Shown here in pieces: positions 1 through 5,869 of a DNA stretch of 9,629 nucleotides; position 1 is the first letter of the stretch; every line of letters begins with the position of its first letter. Origin of the DNA: Planctomycetota bacterium (lineage in GTDB: Bacteria; Planctomycetota; PLA2; JAEUHO01); the NCBI GenBank assembly GCA_026647295.1, contig JAPKHB010000126.1:1-9629 (forward strand), given 5' to 3'. The notes under the pieces are model-generated. The model was not told where the DNA came from. It saw only the letters and a program-made list of their open reading frames with translations, and did no database searches. The position numbers and the translations under genes were made by a program.

Positions 1-2
1 CC

Positions 3-270
3 ACCCGCGGCTTGTACGCCAGCAGCCGGGTGGCGCACGTGCCGGCGGTATTCGACAACAACAGCGCTTTCACCAAGGGTGCGGCAGAATTGCGGCTTTA
101 CTATTCCCCGTTGTCGCGGTTGACGCTGGCGCTGCGCACCGCCGGCGAAAAGATATGGGGCGAGGCGTTTCCTTATTACGAAGCGGCCTATGCCGGCGGC
201 AATGCCTCGGTGCGGGGGTTCCGGCGGGAACGCTTTGCGGGCGAAGCCGCCGAGATCGCAGCCGTGAAGG
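3..270 (+). pseudogene. C-terminal barrel fragment of an Omp85/BamA-like surface antigen, fused in frame to the CRTAC1 gene
   Basis: The first ~87 codons do not resemble a calcium-loop protein. They show alternating amphipathic strands ('AELRLYYSPLSRLTLALR') and then 'GGNASVRGFRRERFAG', which matches the conserved VRGF/Y loop motif (L6) of Omp85-family barrels. In such proteins several more strands follow this motif; here the match stops just after it, near base 260. Codon use also differs: 19 of the 83 codons from 12 to 260 end in A or T, against about 6 of the next ~93. The piece is therefore a truncated barrel from another gene, probably another genome. It could be a real fusion or an assembly misjoin; the sequence alone cannot separate these. 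Confidence 0.6.
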
Positions 271-1853
271 TGGCGTTGCAGGAGCCGTACTGCTTCACGG
301 CCGGCGACATGGACGGCGACGGCGACCTGGACCTGTTCCTCGCCAACGGCGCGCGCCTGGCCTACCACGACGACGGCCGGCGCCTGGAGGTGGTCCACGA
401 GGCCCCGTGCCGCCTCTACCGAAACGACGGCGACTGGCGTTTCACCGACGTTACGGCCGCGGCGCTGCCCCCGCTTGGCCGGTGGGTGAACGGCGTGGCC
501 GTCGCCGACGTCGACGGAGACGGCGACCCGGACCTGTACCTGGCGTGTTTCGACGCGGACGTGCTGCTGGTCAACGCCGGCGGCCGCTTCGAGGACCGCA
601 CGGCCGCCTGGGGCCTGGGCAACCCCCTGTGGGCGGCCTCGGCGGCGTTCGGCGACGCCGACGGCGACGGCCACGTCGACCTCTACGTCGCCAACTACTG
701 CCACTTCGACCCCGCGCGCCCCCCGCTCGAGGGGCGGCGCAACGTCGTGGACGGCGTGGAGATCGGCTGGGGGCCCGAGGAGGAGAACCGCCAGGGCCTC
801 AACCCGGGCGCGCCGGACGTCTACTACCGCAACGACGGCCGGGGTCGCTTCGTCGAGGCGACCGCGGCCGCCGGGTTCGCGCTCCCGCGCCCGCTGTGCT
901 CGTACGCGGTCGTGTTCGCCGACGTCGACGGGGACGGCCACCCCGACGTGCTGGTCGCCAACGACCTGCAGCCGTGCAACCTCTTCGTGAACCAGGGCGA
1001 CGGGACCTTCCGCGAGGAGGGGGTCGCCCGCGGCTTTGCCTTCGACGCGCGCGGCCAGGCCACCGCCGCGATGGGCCTCGCGGTCGAGGACTTCGACGGG
1101 GACGGGCACCTGGACGTGTTCCGCACGAACTTCGACCTCGAGCCCAACGCGCTGCACCGCAACGACGGCCGGGGCCGCTTCCGGGACGTGGCCGGCGAGG
1201 TGGGCCTCGCGGCGCCTTCGCTCGACCGCCTGGGCTGGGGCTGCGCCTTCCTCGACGCCGACCTGGACGGCGAACTGGACCTGCTGGTCGCCAACGGCCA
1301 CGTGCTCCCGCAGGCGGCCGCGGTGGGCATGAGCCCGTGGCTGCAGCAGAGCCAGCTCTACGCCGCGCGGCGCGGGGCGAACGGGGCGCTGCGCTACGAG
1401 GACGTGACGGCCCGCGCCGGAACCGGCCTCGCGCCGGCCCGCAGCGCCCGCGGGCTCGCGATCGCCGACGTGGACGACGACGGCGACCTGGACGCGCTGC
1501 TCGTCGACCTGGACGAGACGCCGCGCCTGCTCGAAAACCAGAGCCCCCGGCGCGGCCGCTGGCTCGCGATCCGGCTGCGGGGCCGCGCGCCCAACACCGA
1601 CGCGCTCGGCGCGCGGGTCGAGGTGGTGGCCGGCGGGCGCACCCGGGTCCGCGAGGTGCGCCGCCAGCAGGGCCTGTACTCGAGCCACGATCCGCGGCTA
1701 CACTTCGGCCTCGGGCCCGTCGCCCGGGTGGAGCGCGTGCGCGTGCGCTGGCCCGGGGGGGCCACGACCGTGCTCGAGGACGTCGCGCCCGACCGCTTCC
1801 TCTCGATCCCCGAACCGCCCCCGCCCGCCCCGCCGGAGGTGCGCCCCCGATGA
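3..1853 (+). CDS. CRTAC1-family calcium-loop repeat protein with ASPIC/UnbV domain, 5' partial and chimeric at its N-terminus
   Basis: The frame is open to the left edge and gives 616 residues. A TTG at 12 is only the first possible start codon, not a credible start. From about base 290 the protein is a typical FG-GAP/VCBS beta-propeller with seven D-x-D-x-D-G-x-D calcium loops, starting at 306, 507, 654, 921, 1089, 1254 and 1467. Most repeats are followed by 'LYRNDG' or 'YYRNDGRGRF' blocks. The end (about 1557-1803) is an ASPIC/UnbV domain: 'NTDALGARVEVVAGG', 'QQGLYSSHDPRLHFGLG' and 'VRWPGG'. Family members are usually exported. Here no signal peptide is visible because the N-terminus is replaced by an unrelated barrel fragment. 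The role is unknown; binding of calcium and of another surface or peptide partner is inference. The stop overlaps the next gene's start (ATGA at 1850-1853), so the two are probably translationally coupled. Confidence 0.88.
   Translation, partial: TRGLYASSRVAHVPAVFDNNSAFTKGAAELRLYYSPLSRLTLALRTAGEKIWGEAFPYYEAAYAGGNASVRGFRRERFAGEAAEIAAVKVALQEPYCFTAGDMDGDGDLDLFLANGARLAYHDDGRRLEVVHEAPCRLYRNDGDWRFTDVTAAALPPLGRWVNGVAVADVDGDGDPDLYLACFDADVLLVNAGGRFEDRTAAWGLGNPLWAASAAFGDADGDGHVDLYVANYCHFDPARPPLEGRRNVVDGVEIGWGPEEENRQGLNPGAPDVYYRNDGRGRFVEATAAAGFALPRPLCSYAVVFADVDGDGHPDVLVANDLQPCNLFVNQGDGTFREEGVARGFAFDARGQATAAMGLAVEDFDGDGHLDVFRTNFDLEPNALHRNDGRGRFRDVAGEVGLAAPSLDRLGWGCAFLDADLDGELDLLVANGHVLPQAAAVGMSPWLQQSQLYAARRGANGALRYEDVTARAGTGLAPARSARGLAIADVDDDGDLDALLVDLDETPRLLENQSPRRGRWLAIRLRGRAPNTDALGARVEVVAGGRTRVREVRRQQGLYSSHDPRLHFGLGPVARVERVRVRWPGGATTVLEDVAPDRFLSIPEPPPPAPPEVRPR
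1835..1839 (+). promoter_or_regulatory. Ribosome binding site of the radical SAM gene
   Basis: GGAGG lies 10 bases before the ATG at 1850, inside the last codons of the CRTAC1 gene. It supports starting the radical SAM protein at 1850 rather than anywhere in the long open frame upstream, and it fits coupling to the overlapping upstream stop. Confidence 0.65.
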
Positions 1854-4078
1854 AGGTCGCGCTCGTCTTTCCGCCCCAGGGGCACTTCACCCAGCCGTAC
1901 TTGAGCCTGCCCTCGCTGGCCGCGTGGCTGCGCCAGGAGGGCGGCGGCGAGGTGGCGCTCCTGGACGAGAGCATCGAGGCCTACGACCACTTCCTCTCGC
2001 GCGGCCGCCTGGCCGTGAGCCTCGAACGGGTGCGCGCCCGGGGCGACCTCGCGGCGCTCGACGCCCAGGCGCGCCTGAACTACTCGGAGATGGAACGCTA
2101 CCAGCGGGCCAGCGAGGCCGAACTGTGCGGCGAGGCCGTGGTCGAGGGGATCGAGGAGGCCAAGCGGGTGCTGCGCACCCCGGAGGCCTTCTACGACTAC
2201 GAGCGCTACCTCGCGGCGGGCCGGCGGGTCGAGCAGGGGCTGCGCCTCTTCAGCGCCGAGTACGCCCCGACCCGGCTCACGGCCCACGGCTTCGTGATGC
2301 GCCGCCGCGTCGAGCGCTCGGCCGAGATGCTGGCGGCCATCGACGACGAGGCCGAGAACCCCTTCGTCGAGTACTTCCGCGAGCACACCCTGCCACGCCT
2401 CAGGCGCCTGGACCCCGACCTGATCGGGATCTCCCTCACCTTCCCCAGCCAGGCCATCCCCACGCTCACGCTCTGCGCCCAGATCAAGCGCTGGAAGCCC
2501 GACGTGCACGTGACCGTGGGCGGCGGCCTCCTCGCCTACACGGCCGAGAAGCTCGCCCGCCAGCCCGCGGTCTGGGACCTCGTCGACTCCTTCGTCCTGC
2601 TGGAGGGCGAGGGGCCGCTGCTCGCCCTGTGCCGCGCGATCGAGGGGGCCGGGCCCGGCGGCGCGCCGGACCTGGCGGCCGTCCCCAACCTGGTCTACCG
2701 CGACCCGGCGAGCCGCGAGCCCCGCTTCACCCCGCGCCAGGCGCCGCTGGACATCAAGACGCTGCCCACCCCGGACTTCGACGGACTGCCGCTGGACAAG
2801 TACCTCTCGCCCGAACTCGTGCTCCCGCTCGCCATCACCCGGGGCTGCTACTGGGGCAAGTGCGTCTTCTGCACCCTGTACACCGTGATCGGGCCCGGCT
2901 ACCGCGGCCGCACGATCGAGCAGACGGTGGGCGACCTCCGCACGCTCTCCCGGCGCCACGGCACCAACAAGTTCTACCTGGCGATCGAGGACCTGCCCCC
3001 GAACATGGCCAAGGCCCTGCCGCGCGCCATCCGGGACGCGGGCCTTGACGTGGAGTGGTGGGCGGACGCGCGCCTGGAGCACGACACCTTCGACCAGCAG
3101 GTCTGCGACGACCTGGCCGCCGCGGGCTGCCGCCGCCTGGCCTTCGGGTACGAAAGCGCCTCGCGCCGCGTGCTCGAGCTCATGTGCAAGGGCATCGACC
3201 CCGACCGGTCCATGGAACTCGTCCGCCGCGTGCGCCAGGCGGGGATCTCGGTCACGCTGTACGTGATGGTGGGGTTCCCCTCCGAGACGCGCGCCGAAGC
3301 GCGCCAGACGCTGGCGGCCCTGCTCGCGGAGCGCGAGCACGTCCAGGAGGTGAGCGTGCGCGTCTTCTACCTGGACGAGCGCTCCGAGATCTTCCAGCGG
3401 CGCGCGGAGTTCGGCATCACCGGGATCCATCCGGACCCCGAGGCCGACCTGCAGGTCTACTACGACTTCGAGACCCAGGCGGGCATGACCCGGCGCGAGG
3501 CCCGCGACGCGTACCTCGAGTTCACGCAGGCCCTGCGCACGCACTTCCCGGTGTTCGAGAACACGAACATGCTCTACCACGAGCTGAAGAGCCACTACTT
3601 CCTGTACCTCTGCCGCTACGGGAGCTGGGAGCGCCTGCGCGCCGAGGTACTCGAGCCGGGGAGCCCGGGCCCGGCGACGCCGGCCGACCGCCCGCGCCGG
3701 CGGCCGGGCCTCCTGCGCCGCGACCTCGCCTTCGACCGGGGCCGCATCGACGAGCGCCTGGGGGCGATCGACTCCCTCACGCTGCGCCCGCGCTACCAGT
3801 CCGACCTGGTCGAGGACGAGGACCGCGCGCGCCTGGACCGCGAGATGGTCCCCGAGGAGCCCGAGCCCTGTGCGCTCGTCTACGACCCCGCCGGGGCGCG
3901 CCTCATCGGCCTCTCGCCGGCGGCCGCGGACCTCCTGTGGCGCTGCGACGGCACGCGCACCGTGGACGAGGTGCTGGCCGAGTGGGACCCGCCGCTGCGC
4001 CCGCAGGCGCGCCGCTGCCTCGAGGACCTGGCGGGCCTCGGGCTCCTGGACCGGGAAGCCGGAGTGCGGGTTGGATGA
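1850..4078 (+). CDS. B12-binding-type radical SAM enzyme with C-terminal PqqD-like (RiPP recognition element) domain
   Basis: 742 residues, starting 'MKVALVFPPQG', the usual opening of B12-binding-domain radical SAM enzymes. The Rossmann-like part appears split: strand 1 at residues 1-50, a mostly helical insert at ~55-180, then 'DLIGISLTFPSQ' and 'VTVGGG' at 190-226. The radical SAM core spans ~325-570. Its cluster motif is C333, C338, C341 ('GCYWGKCVFC'), a CX4CX2C spacing rather than CX3CX2C. 'GYES' at 433-436 and 'VGFPSET' at 474-480 are typical of the core. No D-x-H-x-x-G cobalamin motif is seen, as is common in this class. Residues ~668-737 ('IGLSPAAADLLWRCDGTRT...VDEVLAEW...LEDLAGLGLL') look like PqqD, the domain that binds leader peptides. 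With the small ORF 25 bases downstream, peptide modification is the likely role; the chemistry (C-methylation or otherwise) cannot be told. Confidence 0.87.
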   Translation: MKVALVFPPQGHFTQPYLSLPSLAAWLRQEGGGEVALLDESIEAYDHFLSRGRLAVSLERVRARGDLAALDAQARLNYSEMERYQRASEAELCGEAVVEGIEEAKRVLRTPEAFYDYERYLAAGRRVEQGLRLFSAEYAPTRLTAHGFVMRRRVERSAEMLAAIDDEAENPFVEYFREHTLPRLRRLDPDLIGISLTFPSQAIPTLTLCAQIKRWKPDVHVTVGGGLLAYTAEKLARQPAVWDLVDSFVLLEGEGPLLALCRAIEGAGPGGAPDLAAVPNLVYRDPASREPRFTPRQAPLDIKTLPTPDFDGLPLDKYLSPELVLPLAITRGCYWGKCVFCTLYTVIGPGYRGRTIEQTVGDLRTLSRRHGTNKFYLAIEDLPPNMAKALPRAIRDAGLDVEWWADARLEHDTFDQQVCDDLAAAGCRRLAFGYESASRRVLELMCKGIDPDRSMELVRRVRQAGISVTLYVMVGFPSETRAEARQTLAALLAEREHVQEVSVRVFYLDERSEIFQRRAEFGITGIHPDPEADLQVYYDFETQAGMTRREARDAYLEFTQALRTHFPVFENTNMLYHELKSHYFLYLCRYGSWERLRAEVLEPGSPGPATPADRPRRRPGLLRRDLAFDRGRIDERLGAIDSLTLRPRYQSDLVEDEDRARLDREMVPEEPEPCALVYDPAGARLIGLSPAAADLLWRCDGTRTVDEVLAEWDPPLRPQARRCLEDLAGLGLLDREAGVRVG

Positions 4079-4103
4079 CCACACCCCGGCCGCGAGGAAC
4101 GCC

Positions 4104-4286
4104 ATGACGCAGAAGGACCCCACCCCGAGCGAACCGGAGAAGGGCCGGGCGCCGGCCCCGGACCCCGCCGCCCCCGGCCCTTCGCCCCCCCCGCCCCCGG
4201 GGGCGCCCGCGAAGCGGGGCCTCTTCCGCATCCGCCCGCTGGATCCGAAGAACCCGCTGTCCTTCGAGGACACCGCCGACAAGTAG
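4104..4286 (+). CDS. 60-residue proline-rich small protein, candidate modified-peptide precursor
   Basis: A short gene follows the radical SAM stop by 25 bases. GAGGA at 4094-4098, five bases before the ATG, sets the start. The frame is open further upstream, but only as overlap with the enzyme gene. The product has no signal peptide, no transmembrane segment and no cysteine. The first ~36 residues are hydrophilic and proline-rich, including a run of five prolines at 28-32; 17 of 60 residues are proline in all. The last ~24 residues begin 'AKRGLFRIRPLDPKNP' and end 'LSFEDTADK'. This split, a low-complexity N-terminus and a more structured tail, could be a leader plus core for the upstream enzyme, whose fused PqqD-like domain would bind it. 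That role is inference from position and size. It could also be an unrelated small protein. Confidence 0.68.
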   Translation: MTQKDPTPSEPEKGRAPAPDPAAPGPSPPPPPGAPAKRGLFRIRPLDPKNPLSFEDTADK

Positions 4287-4367
4287 GGCGCGGGCCGGGC
4301 GCACGGCGCGTGGCCTCGGGCCCCGATACCGGGTGGGCGTTCGGGGGGTTCCAGGGGCAGACCCCAC

Positions 4368-4375
4368 GAAAGGAG
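4368..4375 (+). promoter_or_regulatory. Ribosome binding site of the EF-hand gene
   Basis: GAAAGGAG ends six bases before the ATG at 4382. It favours that start over an in-frame ATG at 4310, and only the 4382 start puts the signal peptide at the N-terminus. Confidence 0.75.
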
Positions 4376-4381
4376 TCCTGC

Positions 4382-4957
4382 ATGCGCATCCCCACCCTCC
4401 CCCTGGCCGCGGCGGGCCTGCTCGTCGCGCTCGCCCTCCCGGCCGCGCGCGCCGAGGATCCCGCGCCGGCCGAGCCCGGCCCGCGCGGCAAGGGCCTCAA
4501 GGCCCGGCTGCTCGAACGCTTCGACACGAACCAGGACGGTCGGCTGGACGAGGCCGAACGGGCCGCCGCGCGCCAGGCCCTCGGCGAACCCCGCGGGCGC
4601 GCCGCCGGCCGCCGCGGCCCCGACGCGCGCGGCAAGGGCCTCAAGGCCCGGCTGCGCGAACGCTTCGACACGAACCAGGACGGCCGCCTCGACGAAGCCG
4701 AGCGGGCCGCCGCCCGTGAGGCGGCCGAAGCGGCCCGCGGCGCGCTGAAGGGCGCGCTGCTCGCACGCTTTGACACGGACCGCGACGGCACGCTCGCCGC
4801 GGCCGAGCGCGAGGCGCTGCGCGCGGACCTGCGCGCCCGCGCCGAGGCGCTGCACCGGCGCGCCGTCGAACTCTTCGACGCGGACGGCGACGGCGCCTTG
4901 AGCGGCCCCGAGCGCCGGGCGCTTGCCCGCGCCCGCCGCGCCGCGGGCCGCCGCTGA
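4382..4957 (+). CDS. Secreted four-EF-hand calcium-binding protein
   Basis: 191 residues. Residues 1-24 are a signal peptide ('MRIPTLPLAAAGLLVALALP') with an ARA cleavage site before E25, so the protein is exported. Four 12-residue EF-hand loops follow: 48-59 and 96-107 (both DTNQDGRLDEAE), 131-142 (DTDRDGTLAAAE) and 166-177 (DADGDGALSGPE). Each keeps the acidic residues at positions 1, 5 and 12 and Gly at position 6. The third and fourth loops lack the acidic residue at position 9. Linkers are rich in Ala, Arg and Glu. The first two hands are near-copies at DNA level. The gene lies 95 bases after the small peptide gene and could share its transcript. Calcium sensing or buffering in the periplasm or cell surface is the family expectation; the partner is unknown. 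Confidence 0.87.
   Translation: MRIPTLPLAAAGLLVALALPAARAEDPAPAEPGPRGKGLKARLLERFDTNQDGRLDEAERAAARQALGEPRGRAAGRRGPDARGKGLKARLRERFDTNQDGRLDEAERAAAREAAEAARGALKGALLARFDTDRDGTLAAAEREALRADLRARAEALHRRAVELFDADGDGALSGPERRALARARRAAGRR
4484..4573 (+). repeat. Direct repeat copy 1 inside the EF-hand gene
   Basis: This 90-base unit encodes residues 35-64 (from 'RGKGLKARLLERFD' to 'RAAAR'). It matches copy 2 at 4628-4717, 144 bases downstream, with 8 mismatches. Seven mismatches are silent; only Leu44 versus Arg92 differs in the protein. Confidence 0.85.
4628..4717 (+). repeat. Direct repeat copy 2 inside the EF-hand gene
   Basis: Second copy of the 90-base unit at 4484-4573, encoding residues 83-112. The near-identity indicates a fairly recent internal duplication, or gene conversion, of one EF-hand unit. 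Confidence 0.85.
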
Positions 4958-4972
4958 CGCGGCGCCGCGGCC

Positions 4973-5018
4973 CCGGCCGGCGCGCCCGACGGGCCCCCGT
5001 CAGGAGCGCGCCGGCCGG
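4973..5018. terminator. GC-rich inverted repeat between convergent genes, possible two-way terminator
   Basis: A perfect 13-base arm CCGGCCGGCGCGC (4973-4985) pairs with GCGCGCCGGCCGG (5006-5018). Inside it, GACGGG (4988-4993) pairs with CCCGTC (4996-5001), extending the stem across a small internal loop. It begins 15 bases after the EF-hand stop and covers the stop and last codons of the DppC gene on the other strand. There is no T-run on either side, so it is not a classic intrinsic terminator; it may act as a stem that stalls polymerase or protects both mRNA ends. Confidence 0.5.
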
Positions 5019-5851
5019 CCCGCCCGGCGCACGCGCGGGTCGAGCGCCTGGCGCAGCGCGTCGCCGAGCAGGTTGAAGCCCAACACCGTGACGGCGATCG
5101 CGCACCCCGGCGGCACGTAGACCCACCACTCGCCGTTGAGGATGTGCTGGCGCACCTCGTTGAGCATGACCCCCCACTCGGCCACTCGCGCCTCGGGCCC
5201 GAGCCCGAGGAAGTTGAGCCCCGCCGCGCTCAGGATCGCGAAGCCCAGCCCCAGCGTCGAGAGCACGAGGATCGGCGCGAGGCAGTTGGGCAGGATGTGC
5301 CGGGCGAGGATGCGCACCGGGCGGTAGCCCAGCGCGCGGGCCGCCAGCACGAAGTCCATCTCGCGCACCTGGAGCACCGACGCCCGCACCTGGCGCGCCA
5401 CGACCGGCACGTTGACCGCCCCCACCGCGACGATCACGGTGACCAGACCCCGCCCCAGCACGGCCGCGATGCCGATGGCGAGCACGATGCTGGGGAAGGC
5501 GAGCATCACGTCGACCGCCCGCATCAGGACCTGGTCGGTGCGGCCGCCGGCGTAGCCGCTCACGGCGCCCAGCGGCACGCCGACGCACAGCGCGAGGCCG
5601 ACGGCGGCCAGCCCGGTCCACAGGGTGGTCCGCGCGCCGTGCAGGAGGCGCGAGAACACGTCGTAGGAGGCGCCGTCCGTCCCCAGCCAGTGGGCGGCCG
5701 AGGGGCCCGCGAGCCCCGCCTCGCGGTCGCGCTCGGTGGGCGCGTAGGGCGCCAGCGGCGCCGCGGCCGCCATCAGCACGACGAGCGCGAGCAGCCCGGC
5801 GCCGATCCAGGCGCCGCGGTCCCGGCGCAGCGAGGCCAGGGCGTCACGCAT
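5000..5851 (-). CDS. dppC-like: DppC/OppC-type ABC transporter permease
   Basis: 283 residues, normal for the family. A first membrane helix at ~16-36 is followed by the conserved periplasmic stretch 'HWLGTDGASYDVFSRLLHGA' (54-73) and about five more helices. The EAA loop that docks on the ATPase is at ~166-190 ('MDFVLAARALGYRPVRILAR...ILPN'). The end 'GFNLLGDALRQALDPR' (258-273) is typical. It forms the inner-membrane channel with the DppB-like partner. The ATG at 5851 has GGAG five bases upstream, and the gene starts 18 bases after the DppB stop, so it is the last gene of the operon. Its final codons lie within the inverted repeat at 4973-5018. The transported substrate (peptide, nickel or other) cannot be told from the permease. 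Confidence 0.93.
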   Translation of the reverse strand: MRDALASLRRDRGAWIGAGLLALVVLMAAAAPLAPYAPTERDREAGLAGPSAAHWLGTDGASYDVFSRLLHGARTTLWTGLAAVGLALCVGVPLGAVSGYAGGRTDQVLMRAVDVMLAFPSIVLAIGIAAVLGRGLVTVIVAVGAVNVPVVARQVRASVLQVREMDFVLAARALGYRPVRILARHILPNCLAPILVLSTLGLGFAILSAAGLNFLGLGPEARVAEWGVMLNEVRQHILNGEWWVYVPPGCAIAVTVLGFNLLGDALRQALDPRVRRAGRPARS

Positions 5852-5869
5852 GGGGGCTCCGGGGGCGGC

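Noticed and set aside
155..1849. Upstream in-frame extension of the radical SAM gene
   Set aside because: Its translation is low-complexity Arg/Gly/Pro antiphase of the CRTAC1 gene. The ATG at 1850 has a ribosome binding site and begins the expected 'MKVALVFPP' N-terminus.
4310..4381. Earlier ATG for the EF-hand gene
   Set aside because: The 24 extra residues would bury the signal peptide, and the strong ribosome binding site serves the ATG at 4382.
4287..4381. Possible promoter or terminator between the small peptide and EF-hand genes
   Set aside because: Only short 4-base pairings and no convincing -35/-10 elements; nothing beyond the ribosome binding site can be supported.
1394..4855. 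Very long open frame on the minus strand (over 1,100 codons)
   Set aside because: It lies antisense to three convincing plus-strand genes, has no recognisable domains and a biased composition; this is expected in a genome with G/C-saturated third positions.
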